From: Numida meleagris
Taxonomy: Eukaryota > Chordata > Aves > Galliformes > Numididae
Direction: 5' to 3'
Assembly (NCBI RefSeq): GCF_002078875.1
Contig: NC_034412.1
Span: 81,857,575 to 81,921,574 of the forward strand
DNA: 64,000 bases
Below the pieces are notes generated by a model. The model saw only the letters and a list, made by a program, of their open reading frames with translations. It made no database searches and was not told the origin of the DNA. Positions 23,976-36,812 of the stretch are shown here, in pieces (the stretch's first letter is position 1; each line of letters opens with the position of its first letter). The position numbers and the translations under genes are program-made.

Positions 23976-26900
23976 TGGTGAGAGTATAATCTGAGCTGCA
24001 TGACCAGCCACAAGTATCTCCAATAATAGAATCTCTCCAAGGAACTGTGCTGCACTACTGAATAGGAATCTGGTGACAGGCCATTCAAACAGCCATGGAA
24101 AGCTTGGTCTCTCTATGCTAGCCAGAATAACTGAGCCAACATAAGGACTGATCATTTTCTACTGTTAAAAGCCATCAGAAAATGTTTGTTCCTTTCTAAA
24201 GAAAGCGGGAAGACTTTCTTCCAAGCTTAAAAACTTCCTGGAGGCACACCTGTGCAGATGCTTGTTATTCATACTATAAACTGACAGCCAGCTTGGACCC
24301 ACAGGGATTCCAAATGTGTAACACACCAAGGCCTGCAGATTTTACTCAAGACAGACAGACTTGCAGCTATAGTTCTTTGCCATAGACGCAGACAGGGAAG
24401 ATTTAGGTCAGCCACGGTTATGACGCAGTAGACTGAACCTTACTCCCCAGTAATTTCTTGGTATCAGTGATGATGGGAGAGCAGAAGGTGCTACTATGAC
24501 AACCAAATAATAAAACAAAGGAATAACTTTACAATAAACACTTTCAGGCATGGTGATTTGATGGGCTTATTCTGCACTGCTTTATTTCAGGCCTCTAACT
24601 GTGATTCTCAAACCTTATGGTATAGTTTTTTCACAGAAGTAAGGATTCAAACAGACAAGCTTTCAAGATGGAAGCAAAGGCATTAACCTCTGATGTTAGT
24701 GTGATTTCTATTTACCATATGTTCTTTACAAGAGGAAACCAGGCAAATTTGTTAAACGTTAGCAAATAATTTCAGTAAATTAGTAATTTACCATTATCAT
24801 ACAGGTAGGATTCATCAAATAAAATTCTTAATACCTTAAAATACCACTTACTCTGTTGGCTTTCTTATCCTGACATATTTTTTCTCCTCAGAAAGCTTTT
24901 TTAAGATAAAGACGTCTTATCAGTCATTACTCTTTGCCAGCCATCCTCAGAGAGGTAATTTCTTCTGGTGCAAAATCCTTGAACAGAGGTAAACAAAAGA
25001 GGTGGTTTTTGCCCCATTGTTTCATCTCCTTTCTCTGGAACTTTCTCCTTTGAAGAGTAACAAGATTTTATTGCTCTTTTTGTCATGGGTATCTTCTAAG
25101 TAAGTCTTCAAGGATAAGAAACCCTGTGTGAAAGCTGTGAAAATTTCTCTCAGGTGGAAAGTAGAATAAGGTAAGGCCTGCCATGAAAGAAAGGAGATAA
25201 AAAATAGTTGGGTACACTGTCGATTGACTGATGCATACTGAGGGAAGAAGATATAATGAAAGTATTACTTAGTCTGAATTGAGCACACAGGCTTGATACA
25301 ATGCTTTGGGGTAAGCAGGAGAAAGCTGAAATCTAGTGGGACTGGGAGAGCTCAGATCAGTTTGAACTGTGGAGCAGTTCATGCAAGGAAATACTGGTAA
25401 AATTACACAGAATGGTTTACATAAAACTTTTTATTTAACCACTTGATCAATATGCGATAGCATCAATATTAACTAATCACTGTCTCCTTTAGTTTTTGCA
25501 TCCATTGACGTAGTTCAGAGAACAAGAAATACTTAGAATGTAAATTAAAACATGGATATTCTTGTCACACAATCAAGGCCTACAGCAAAGCACCAAAAGC
25601 TGCCTATGCTGTAATATATCTTGAGGCTTGAAAAACTGATAATTCTTCCTCATTTTCTCACCACAACATAGAAGATATTCAGAAGTGCACCTCACAGCAC
25701 ATCAACTTCACATTGCTATTATAAACTTTGAGTCATGAAACCCAATTTCAACTTTATTACAATGCAAATAAGGCATTATAAAATTGGTAGCACCATCTTA
25801 ATTTGTTGAGTATGATCTATAAAGAAATAATCATCATGGACACAATCTTGTCCATTGATAGGCCTCTCTTTCAAATACGAGTTAGTAGCCTTGGCAATTT
25901 TATCCATACGCAATACATAATAGTGGAACAGAGAGCAGATTGATGAGAAAAGCTGCACCATTCACATCAGAGACCATGTTGAGAAGGCATGTCTCTTATT
26001 TATTCATTCAATTTTATGTGCCCTACCTTTACAATCCCAGGAAACACCAGTGGTCTTTCTGTAGACCAGCTTTGTCAGGGCTCTACATGCTGGGGTTTGA
26101 CACATTGCAGCAAGAACTATTGTTCTCCTCTCTCTTCCCCAGCTTGTGCCTATTTGTTCCTATCTTGCATCTAACCTGGAAATCTCCTGAAAAGGACACT
26201 GAGGGAGTAACAACAAGCAGGAAACACGTATCATGAAACTGACTGGAAGAAGGCTTGCTCAAGTGGGTGATCTGCAGAGACCTGTTTCATGCTGTCTGGT
26301 TATCACTGACAGTACATCCAAAAGCAAAGCATTTGAAAAGACAAGACCGGACAAAATTATCTGCTGATAAGACAAGAGTTCTCTGCAGGGTGGGACAAAA
26401 CAAATTCTCCCTTGCAGAAACATAGAGGTCAGAGCTAGTCAAATCACATATTTTTCAGTCTCTCTCTTACAGATGTGCTTTTTTTCTTCTGCAATCTTTT
26501 TTTTTTTCCCCTGCTGAATGTGAATTGAATTTTGACAATTGTAAGTGTGCAGAGTTGTTCTCTCCCATGGGAATTCAGCTGCCTAATTTAGCTTTCCAGA
26601 ATGGTACGAAATAGGCAAACATAAATACTGTATGCATGGAAAGGATATGAACACCATCAGGTCAAGACCCAAGTTTAAGAATTTCAGTCTTAGTCTAACA
26701 CATTCATCACTTAAAATAATTAATAGGAAAATGTATTGTTTTTCAGTAAAAGAAAGTTTTATTACAATATTATGTGTTGTTGAACACAGAGGGAAGAGTC
26801 AGTTATTTCTGAGATTTTACTACGGTAATGTCTACTCAAGAAACTGGGTAAAAAAGTGAAAAAATTATTGTTGTTACATTGAGTTATTTTCAGAAAGGCA

Positions 26901-27120
26901 AACAAGAGGACACAGAGGACTAGAGACATGTAAATTGCATCGTCATATGTAGCAAGCTGAATGATTCATACACTGGTAGCTGTCTGTAAGCAATTAGAAG
27001 AGAATGTGTTGATCAGTATGGATCATCTGTGAATCTATGGAAAACATAAAAAAATATATATATATAAATATTCCTCTCCCAAACAGATAAATATGAAAGA
27101 ATTGAATAGCAGTATCTTGG

Positions 27121-27121
<1 letters not shown>
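23976..27121. other. non-coding stretch
   Basis: No gene or further repeat family recognised. It contains poly-T near 26490-26510. Confidence 0.4.
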
Positions 27122-27152
<31 letters not shown>

Positions 27153-27166
27153 CAAAACAAAAAAAC
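27122..27166. repeat. (AAAAC)n pentanucleotide repeat
   Basis: About seven AAAAC units ending in an A run. No element body precedes it, so it is either a free microsatellite or the tail of something no longer readable. Confidence 0.9.
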
Positions 27167-28815
27167 ACTTGGAAGCAAAATAGGTTGTGCCCATTTTAAA
27201 AAGTAAGATCTAGATTACAGGTGATAAAACGGTCATATTTTGTCTCAAATGACTACTAGATGTCGGAAATCTATAACTGTGCTGAATTACTTGAAGAGTT
27301 CACGTGTGTCACATATCCAGACGGTAACAACTTGTTGACAGGAAGCTCAAAGAGGTCAAATAATTTTGCCTTGATTTAAATTTTATCCATTTTAGAATGT
27401 CACTGCTTATTGGGTCAAATTCACACAATTTACTATAGTATTTTCCTATGGTCACATTATTAATTGTCTTAACATCTACTGATAGATTACAAAGCACCGA
27501 AGACATAAAAACAGTTTTGAGGCCCTTTCCCATGTATTAAAATACCTACTCTGACTCTTTTCCCCTTATTATTCTCTGTAAGAGAACATAAACTATTTTT
27601 CTTTTTCCATGTTCCTTATTTGTGAGAATAGTTTTCTCGCTCCTGCCTATGGGATAGCTAAAGGAACTCTGTTCCTAATCTGCTTCTCATTGTATAGTCT
27701 GTAAAATGTGCTGGTTTATGTATATCATGAAACATGGGAAATTTTTCTGCAAACAGCTCTTTGTACTCAGTCTGCTCTCAGTGCCAACCCTTCTCAGATT
27801 GGCTTGCTATTCCCAGTTCTTGTGACTCGTCTGTGGCATTTATCTTATTCTGTAAGACCTGGAAATATACTGCATCTGAATTTCACATTCAGAACCAGGG
27901 TATCATAGTGGTATTTTTCTTAATACTATTACGTGTTATTGGTATTATTAGCATAACATAAAGAAATAAGCTTTTTTATTGGAAGAAATATAGCCATATG
28001 ACTGGACATAATAAAAAAAAATCAGCATTGAGGATGATTTAGAATTTTATTTACCTGTTTAGTTGCAGTTATAAAATGAACCAGTGCAGGATGGATATAC
28101 CACATACCGCTGCTAATTTATTTTTGGTGAGTATTGGATCACTGAACCTTAAAATTTATTTTTTGCCAGTAAATTCAGTCACTAAAAAATTAATGGAAGT
28201 GAAGATGAAAGGTCTGTGAATGTGAACAAGTTCAATGGTTTTGAAATTTGAATATATATGTATAGAAAATATTTACTTCTACTTTTCCGAGAGTGCCTAT
28301 TACACGTGCAGTTCTGCCAAATTATGTGGTGCAATGAGAATGCATTGTTTCCTATAGAATAACTTAGAGTGGAGATATTGAAAGCAACACTGGAATCAAA
28401 ATTATGATCAACGATGTTCTCAGTCAGAGACATTCTTATTATAGCCTTAATCAGCACAGTGCTGTGTAATTCAGAGGACTTTGGCAGAGATTCATAATGG
28501 AGTGAGTGAACCTGTGGGGATTTCTTCCAATCTAAAATGTTCTGTGAATCTTTAGAAAGAGCTCAGACTTCAGTGTAAGTCCCCCTCTAATGGCAAACAT
28601 CCTGTTAGAGTAAACTAGCTTAGCATTAAGTGTTTGTCATCATTTAAATGGAAAGCTGAAGTTTGTTTAGATATGTCAGTACAAGTGGTAGAGGTTGCCT
28701 GGCTCACATAAACATTTACCTCTATTCAGCGATAAGTCCATAGCTGAGAAGCTTATGGGTATTTATACTTGGCTGTGGCAGACTTGTAATTATTTAATAA
28801 GGCACACCAAAGATA

Positions 28816-28875
28816 AGGTTATCATGATATAAGTGCCTGTAATTCCTCTAGGGTGTAATTGCCTCATGATAACCT
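28816..28875. repeat. 12-bp perfect inverted repeat with 36-nt loop
   Basis: AGGTTATCATGA at 28816-28827 is matched by its exact reverse complement TCATGATAACCT at 28864-28875. Pairing does not continue past the arms on either side. Confidence 0.8.
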
Positions 28876-30679
28876 CATCCTTTGAAGTTGTATCTATTGC
28901 TAATATGAAAGATGTTTGTTTTCAGTAGGAACATATATTTTGTGATGGAACAGCATTAAACTGTCAGATCAAAATGTTAAACAGCAGTTGGAATAAGCAG
29001 AAGGGTTCAGATGGATTAACTCAGCCCTCATAGACGGTTCACCAGATGAACTGAAATGATCCAAAGTCATTTTGAAATGAGTCAGGTTTTAAGTCTGGAA
29101 GTATTTTGAAAGGAAATAGCTGTTTGCCCAGAAACGTGCTTTAGGTTTCTTAGACTGTACTATTGAAGCTTGAGATTCATGAGAATGAGGAAATATGTTT
29201 CAAAAGGCAAAGATTGCCATGGTAACATCTGTATCTTTTACTGGAATTCAGAATTTTTACTAGCAGATCACCTATTTGGTATCACCGTATTCTTTATTGC
29301 ATTGTAAATCATGAGATAAGCATTATTAAAATGCACGTGTTTCAAAAATAGGTCTGAGAGGGCATCAGTTATCCTTGTTAGTACAGGAGATTTTCAAAGG
29401 ACCAAGATGCCTTAACTCATTTGATATGTACCACCTCAAAGCTAGGTAGGTCTGCCAGTAAGCCTGCAAAATATATACATTTTTTTCCTCAAAATCAGAA
29501 AAGCACACGAGCAAGCCTGCTTCTCAGAGGTGAACAGAAATAATGTTCCCAAAGGACATGAGCCCAGGTCAACGACTCCAGCTTGCATCAACCGATGTGA
29601 ACTTGTACCTCTGAGCAGTTGCTCACAAACAAGTATATGACAGAGCATGCACGCTTGTGTCCCACCTTCCTTTAATAGATAATCCTGTGGCCTGCTTCCA
29701 CAAGCGACCAAGTCCAGTCTCATAATGAAGTGAATGTGCAGTCCAGCAGACACACACTGTGTCCACAGTGACTGCAGAGACTGCAGGGAGAAGACCTTTC
29801 TATCACTTGAAGGCTGTTACAAATGGGAGGTCAGCATGGCAGCCTTAATGTTTAGGTTTCCACACTTTTTATATACTCTGGCTAGCTGTGTGCCTGAAGT
29901 TGGAAAATATTTGGAAGTAAATCAAAAATTTCAAAACTAACCTTATATTTCCTTAGGAGTTTTGGCATTGGTGGCTCTTTTGGCTGCATCTGAGTGGAAT
30001 AAGCTGTGTCTTTGCGTTTAGTACATTATACAGTAACATATTACACCTTTCTATTTTTTATGCCTGGGAATTTCACCTCATTCATCTTTCACAATGTTCA
30101 GCAGAGACTTTTAAAAGTCTCCAAGCCAGCTTTACGCAATTAAGTGGAGAAAGGGCCAAACCCTAGATCCTGGTTTCAAACCTAAATCTTTGTTCAGCTT
30201 TGATCTGATGCTATACTGGGCCTAAATCAAAACAGAATCAAAGCACTCAACATTTAAGAATATTTGAATTTAAATCTCATTTGCATGGCTGAGACTATAT
30301 GTTCTAAGTGTAAATTCAGGCCATTTACTACCTACCCCGATACAAATCTTAAACTCAATATTATTAGAATTAGTGGTACTTAAGTTAATCACTAATTAAA
30401 GGATTTAAAAGTATATCTCCTTGATTACATATACATATATAAACCTTAATAAATGTATTTGATTTAAAGGCACATCTCAACCACTAATGTACTTGGTTCT
30501 TAGTTTAAAAATTTTCAAATATGTATATCTGAATTCCTCTATGTCTCCTCTTTCCAGTTGTTGAGGAGCATTGACTACAGCCCACTAATTGGCTATTCCC
30601 CTAGATTAACTGCACAGCTTCTGTGTAAACAGAAGTATATAGCTCAAGAAGATATACAGGGGATAATTATTTTCTTATT

Positions 30680-30800
30680 GTGAAATTTATATTATTTAAA
30701 TATTTATGTAATTTATATATTACTATTTTATGTATTATATACATATAATTATATATTTTTGAAAGCAAAAATATTTTTTTAAAAAATATTTTATCAACCT
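30680..30800. repeat. AT-rich low-complexity segment
   Basis: Almost entirely A and T, with many TATAT and ATTTATAT motifs. Confidence 0.8.
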
Positions 30801-33800
30801 TATTATTTTTTCAAATTTTTATTAAGTTGTATGATTCAAAGTCAAAACATTGATATCCCATGTTAGGTCACAGCTTCATTTTTCCATTTTAGTTTACAAT
30901 CCATTTAAATTTTTGACAGAGTTCAGAAGGGCATGAACCCTTTAATTAATCACTAATTAACTTTTTCTCAGTGGGACAGTGATACTCAGGCAGGTTCCCT
31001 GGAGTACTGGTGTTGCTTTGGAGCCCTCTCCTGGAAAATGCATTTGTGGAGTTCATCTTGGGAAGCACTTTATGAGTTGTGCTTGGATCTTTCTTTGAGA
31101 GAGCAAACTGGAAATTTTACAGTGAATAGTATAATGAAGTTTCTTCCTCAAGTTATATTTTTTTCTGATTAAATTTGGGAACCAAGTGACAATGTCATGG
31201 TTGTTAATGATGCTGTCAAGATAGTTCTTTTTCTGATGCTTGGCCCCATTCTTTCAAGTTTCCTAATGTGCCTGCAGAGACTCCAGGAATATCAGTTTTA
31301 GTAAATGTTATTGTTAGATCTATTTCATTTCTAACTTTGATATCTTGAGTTCCAATTCACTTAAGAAAACAGCTCAGTTTATAACCTTTTTCATCTAGTA
31401 CTGCTGTATTATTTCCTTTCTTGTGTTTCATCCTACTTGACTGTTTCCCTAGCTGATCAGGTGATGTATTACTACTTTACCCTAGGCTTAAGATTCATTC
31501 TGTAAATACAAGATTTATGACTGGAGTCAGTTTACTTAGTCTTTAACTGCCTGTTCTCTGATTGCATATTTTCGCACACATGAAAACAACAGATAGATAT
31601 TGTGAACATTAAAAAAAAGCAAACAAACAAAAAAAAACAACACGAGAAAAAACGTTACCTCTTTCAGTGATCGCTAAGGAAGTTGTGATTTATTTTTGAG
31701 CTAAAACAGGCAGAACATCAAAATGCACTGAATATTTAGATATCAAATTAGCAGTTATTGAAATTTACAGAACAAGAAGACTCATGAGTTCATGCAGAGA
31801 GGATGTGATCAATCCTGTTATCTTGTTTTGTGCCATTGCCATGCACAGTGTAGTCACTGAGCTATCTGCACATCTCATCTCTCAAAGGCTGTTCAAGCTA
31901 TGTCACTACAGCTCTTTCTAGCCTTATGAAAATCAGTGGAGCGTTAATTATTTTGTCCATTTTCCTACATTCTTTGGGTCAAATTTGAGCAGAAATTTAG
32001 CTCTCATCAGGAAAATATGAATTGATTAGTGTTCCATCTGTGGCATGCCTTGACTGCCAATGGATTTTTTAATTATATTAAAATGATGTACTTTCTGCTT
32101 TGATATGAGAAGTGAAATAGGAAGCTAATTTCTAATAATTGCTTTAAAATGTGCTTTGGAGGAAATATGAAGATATTAGCATTACCAGTAATACAATCTG
32201 AATGAGCTAAATGGGAGGTGTAATGAGAAGTTCAGGGCAAGAGAGAGCAGGCAAAAAGGTTGAAATGTCATTTTATGCTGGCTGAAGTATCATTTCCCAA
32301 ATGGAATTCAGCCTGCCCTTGCCCTATCTGAATATCAAATGAATACCTTAGCAGCAAGTTTGTGGTAATACTGATTTACTCATTGCCATTGCCCCTACTC
32401 CTATGCAGATGTACCCCTGATATTGGTTTACAGAAAACATCCGCACTATAACGAATTTAATATCTAAAGTAATATTCATGTTTTTTTGCTAATTCTACCT
32501 TCAGGAGCGTTCTTTGCTCTTATCTTTACTATTTGGACTCCATTGCAAAGCACAGTGGCTTATGTTGCATTTTTCAAAGCAGCCACAAACACTAAAGAAT
32601 ATAGCTAAATAGCATTTTTTACAAAATATCAAATAGGAAGAAAAAAGTTGAGCTGTTTGTTAAACTCTGAGATTAAGTCCTCCAGTTTCAGGGCAAATAC
32701 TATTCAACTGAGAGTCATAGGATACTGCCTTGACTGCTCCTTCAAGCAGGGTTCTTTCCAGCATTTAAACTTTTTCAAATTTTAATTTTTACTTGAATAT
32801 AAGCATGTGAAAATCTAGAAAACCTATGTATTACTTTTTCTTCCCCTTCCCTTGCTATGATCCTAATTCTAAACAAAGTACTGTAATTAGTTGGACTTAT
32901 TTTAGCTGCTTAAAGAAGAATGTTAATTAATGTACAGCTGTATGACTGAGGAGAACTCAAAAGAAACTTAAATATAAGTACAAAACAACACAAAGAATTA
33001 AAATTGGAGTGAGTCATTTAGAGAAGAAATGTGTCTGATTACATGTAACAGAATTAAATTGCTAAGGAATTGTCAGTTACGAGATTTCTGCTATCTGTTT
33101 GTGTGTGTGTACGTAGGATTAAGCTCATGAAAATACCCTGTGTAATGTGAACTCAAGTTCTTTATCAGGCACAAGAGAATCTGTGTAGAAGAAAACTGCT
33201 AGGAACACTCAAACCTTGTGAGACAAAGGATAACCAAGTGATAAGACACGAAGCCATAGGAAATCTGGTTTTGCTAGTTTTGCTGCACACAGAAATGTTT
33301 GTAATTGTTATAAATGTTTTAATTACATAATCACATTTAATGTTTCTAGCTGAATTTTCAGTATTTGTGACAGCTAATCCTGAATTTTCCGTTTTCTGAA
33401 AACTAGATTTCATTGATTGCACTGAAAGTCAGGTTCAAAGCAAGAGCAAGGCTCTGATATGGATTCTAAGAAATAACTATACCAAAAGATATCAATGTAA
33501 CACTTTAAACATTTTTAGTTTTTAGTATTTCTAGTACCACTTAAATTCCTATCACTGTGGATAAACAAAATGCCTCTCACAGAACCTGCTTTATTCTGAT
33601 TTATGTTACCTTCATTAAAATCTCAGAGACAAACTTCCTTGCAAATTCTACACTAACTTTCACAGTTATTGATATCTTTAATCTAGGCTTATTTTTGTCA
33701 ACCTAACTCATAAAAAGCTGACTTTTTCAGAGGACTGCTTAGAATTTTCACGGTCTCTACAATTTCGGACACCCAGAATTGAAATAATTGATCAACACAA

Positions 33801-34080
33801 AACCAAGACACAAATAGCATCTTTCTTCAAATGTCAGGAAGGAACTTCAACACAACATAGCTGTCCCCAAATATTCTGATCATTTTCTAAAACTGGGTAG
33901 TAAGCACTGCAGAACATAGAAGTGTTTGTAGTGTTATTTGCCTTTGAATCCCCGTAGTCCGGACTGGCTCGCAGCCAATCTGAAGTCCCAATTAGCTGAG
34001 CACAGCATTCCATTCATGCTTAAAATTCATAAAACTTACAGTACATATGTTGAAACTCAACAAAAATAGTGTGCCTTACT

Positions 34081-34086
34081 TTTATT
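34081..34086 (-). promoter_or_regulatory. possible polyadenylation signal (AATAAA)
   Basis: AATAAA on the minus strand about 555 nt downstream of the candidate stop at 34641-34643. It would give a plausible 3' UTR length, but the hexamer is frequent by chance in such DNA. Confidence 0.25.
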
Positions 34087-34640
34087 ACACCCTGATCTCT
34101 TGTTTTCTACCTTCTACTGCTGTCACTTACTGCCTTTATGGATAAGTGACTTAATGACACTTTATCTGCAAACAGTTCTCTTGTGTCTTATTATATTTTT
34201 ACTAACAAAATATTTCTGTTACTGTGGCTTTCTGTTTTACTAAATACAATACTGCAGAATTGTCTGCATGTGCAAATTATTAAAAATTTTAGGGAGGAAG
34301 ATTGATTGTGAAGAGACCACAAGAATCATTTCATTGCATGAACACAATGAACTCTACAAGTTAGTGCCATTCCCTATTATATTACTCAAATTAGTATGTA
34401 TGTCGTTGCTGACATCAGCAACAAATGCGATCTGGATTCTTCTATATGTATTACATTCCCTTGAATAAGGCTAAAATCTGAAGAAACAGCAAAGGTCCTT
34501 TAGAATACAATTACATGTTGCACAACAGACAAAATTATGGTTTTGAGCATTTTCAGTGAGAGTCAAAAATACAAGTTGTGAGAAAACAGACAGGGATGTT
34601 GTTTCATTCTTAGTTTAGGATTTTTCTCCAAAGATGTACC

Positions 34641-34730
34641 TCAGACCTCCATCAGGCACTCCAGAAAGGCACGGGTATCCTGCAGGGCCCATGCCCTGTC
34701 TGCCGGCTTCTTGTAGATATCATGGATATC
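34641..34730 (-). CDS. Putative terminal coding exon of an unrecognised minus-strand gene (partial)
   Basis: On the minus strand a strong acceptor (CCATTTTTACTCTCCAG, ending at 34731) is followed by 29 open codons and a TGA stop (34641-34643). The other two frames from the acceptor close quickly. Composition changes sharply from the AT-rich surroundings: almost every third base of the second half is G or C (AAG, CTG, GCC, CAG, GAG, GTC), and two CpGs survive. The peptide begins DIHDIYKKPADRAWALQD and ends LECLMEV, a charged amphipathic tail with no membrane segment. I do not recognise the protein. Upstream exons must lie to the right, possibly beyond the window, so DNA from 34731 onward would be intron. 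A GTACAT directly after the stop could serve as a weak donor, so a penultimate exon carrying the stop is an alternative. Confidence 0.55.
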   Translation of the reverse strand, partial: DIHDIYKKPADRAWALQDTRAFLECLMEV

Positions 34731-36187
34731 CTGGAGAGTAAAAATGGCATGAGATGTCTGCATTGAGGCAACAGAATCTGGCCCATTAACATGATTTGAT
34801 CTTGGGTCAACATTCCCTAAATAAAATTACCTGAGTCAATGCCAGAAAAGTGGCAACATGAAGCAGGAAGCCAAGAATGCAAAAAAGGAAGTCTCACACT
34901 GACAAATCATGGAAGTAGTCAATGAATGGAAAGGAAAAATTTCGTGTAATGAATCCTTTGCAGAACTAAGGTGAAAGGATACAATTAAAATATGCTTTTC
35001 AACATTTTAGAGTGTTGAGACTTTCAATCTATGCCGAACATCTCTAAGGAGTTAGAAAATTGATACTTTCTGAAAGAAAGCGTTAGTCAAAGGAATCCTT
35101 CTTCATATATTATATGTTACCGATGAAACAGTTTGTGCTAAGAAAAGTCTAGAAAAAAGAGAGAAAAGATTCCTACAAAATAGCCTAAGCTATTTTGGAA
35201 ACAATACAATATTTGTCTTGAACACTACAGAAAAAATTTTTTTAAATTAGATTGAGTCAATAAATACGTATCAATTCTCTTGATGAAACAAATGCAAATA
35301 TGTTTCAGGCATAAAAAAATAAGATTATTTCAAATTTTAATCCTTTTGAGAATTAGCTGTAGGCAATGTTGCCAATGAAAGTATAACCTTGAAATGACAT
35401 AATGACATATTTCTAATGGGTGTTCAACTTGCGGCCTGAGTTATTTGATAATTTATACATATATTTATTACTAATTTCAGCTGACTCAAGCTTGCAGTTT
35501 TCAGCAAATAATTTATCTGTTAAAAAACTGCATTAAATCTCATGCAATTGAGTTAGCATTTATTTTGAAATCATAAAAGGGAGTTCTATTTTACAAGGCA
35601 GAAGCCAGTAGCCATTTTTCAGCCAATCATACAATGTAAACATTTTTTCCAACTCATTAGTATGTCTTGGAAAACCAGATGAATATTTATAAATAATTAT
35701 TTCAACAGAAATTAATGAGTTCACTGTTGCATATCTGTATCGCCTCTCCAAATTAATTACATTAATAATGCTTTTCTCTGGGGAGACCTATACCAACTAG
35801 AGAACTATACCAACTAGACTATGTTTATGCTGTAAATGATTCACAGTGTTCAAAATATTATTCCATATATTAAGATCCTTGCTAATAAAGGTAACTAGAG
35901 CTGTGACAATCTGTGGAGATGGCAATGAGGAAGTTTTGTAATGTCAAAACTGCCAAAATAATCCATATTCTATATTAATGATTGTATAGTTGGCACCAGA
36001 AAATACAAGTAAGACTCCTGAAAAAGGAATATCAGACAGAAGGATTTTTAGGTATTCATCTTTCATAATAGATTGTTGTGTAAGAAGTGTGTTTTTAGGT
36101 CAAAGTGAATGAATTTCTAGATGATTAAATAACCCTATATCTATAGTAAAATTGGTAAGTACTCTTACCAGGGTATTAATCAAAAGG
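34731..36187. other. non-coding; probable intron of the gene ending at 34641
   Basis: No coding signal. It contains the 17-bp tandem duplication at 35788-35823. Intron status depends on the exon to its left being real. Confidence 0.35.
35788..35823. repeat. 17-bp tandem duplication, two copies
   Basis: CTATACCAACTAGAGAA at 35788-35804 is followed at once by CTATACCAACTAGACTA. The first 14 bases are identical. Confidence 0.85.
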
Positions 36188-36259
36188 CATGGGTGTCCAA
36201 CTTTTTGGCTTGCCTGGGCTGCATTTAGTGAATAGAAATTGTCTTGGGCTGCATATATG
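36188..36259. mobile_element. Terminal end of a hAT (Charlie-like) DNA transposon
   Basis: CATGGGTGTCCAACTTTTTG, then CCTGGGCTGCATT and GTCTTGGGCTGCATA, resembles the common hAT terminus of the form CAGGGGTGTCCAAC...TGGGCCACA. It ends where the mariner copy begins. The hAT coding remnant lies on the other side of that mariner copy, as expected if the mariner jumped into the hAT element. Confidence 0.6.
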
Positions 36260-36812
36260 TAGGTCTCTCCAAAAGTAATACCTCCTATTTATTTCCATGG
36301 AAATGACAGCAGATACAAAGAGCACAATAACAGTATTTGATAGATTACATTTTCAGCTACAAAACCCTTGTTTTCAATATAGTCACACCACCACTAGCTA
36401 TGCATTTTCGCCAGCAATGAACAAGAGCCTGCATGCAGCGCTCATAACATTCTGCACCAGCAGAGGTGGCTCCCAGTCACCACTGCTGAAATACACCCCC
36501 CGCTGCCTCAGTCTTCTCACATCCACTGTTTGGTCTCCCTAAACATTCAGCAAGCATCCATGAATGTCTATGAGTGCAATTTTTTCCATGTGGAGGAATT
36601 AAATTCCACACATATACTTCATCAGCACATCCATGTTAAAGGTCATTTTGTCAGACTGCCCCTCTGCTGCGAACTGTCACGCAGCAACAAACTGTAATGA
36701 AATATTGTTGGGGAGGTTCAACCTCTACTGTCATATCACCAACATCTGGCTCTGATGTTATGGGCCAACATAAAAAAACAGGAGGCATTATTTTCAGAGC
36801 AGCCCTCACAAA
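36260..36812 (-). mobile_element. Internally deleted mariner-type DNA transposon (Galluhop/Mariner1_GG-like), copy 2
   Basis: This is the same non-autonomous family as the element at 8405, same orientation. The left end is TAGGTCTCTCCAAAAGTAAT; the right end reads AGGAGGCATTATTTTCAGAG then CAGCCCTC, the inverted partner. Shared internal blocks include the C-terminal tail remnant (AACAAGAGCCTGCATGCAGC), the deletion junction near CACTGCTGAAATACACC, and the N-terminal remnant (CACTGTTTGGTCTCC). The transposase catalytic core is absent and the frame is broken. It sits between two parts of a hAT element. The right TA duplication is not clear, so that boundary is good to about 10 bp. Confidence 0.8.

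Larger units (their letters stand above)
27167..34080. other. non-coding stretch, locally very AT-rich
   Basis: No gene recognised. It includes a 12-bp inverted repeat at 28816-28875, an extreme AT-rich segment at 30680-30800, an A-rich run at about 31610-31640, and two copies of a 15-mer rich in TAAT homeodomain-type cores (30385-30399 and 30946-30960). The low repeat load between 28 and 33 kb would fit conserved regulatory DNA, but sequence alone cannot show it. Confidence 0.4.

Noticed and set aside
26994..27194. Minus-strand open frame with repeated FCFVL units
   Set aside because: It is the translation of the (AAAAC)n simple repeat.
33940..34010. Possible tRNA-derived fragment (CCCCGTAGTCCGGACTGG region)
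   Set aside because: No cloverleaf could be drawn and the internal promoter boxes are absent.
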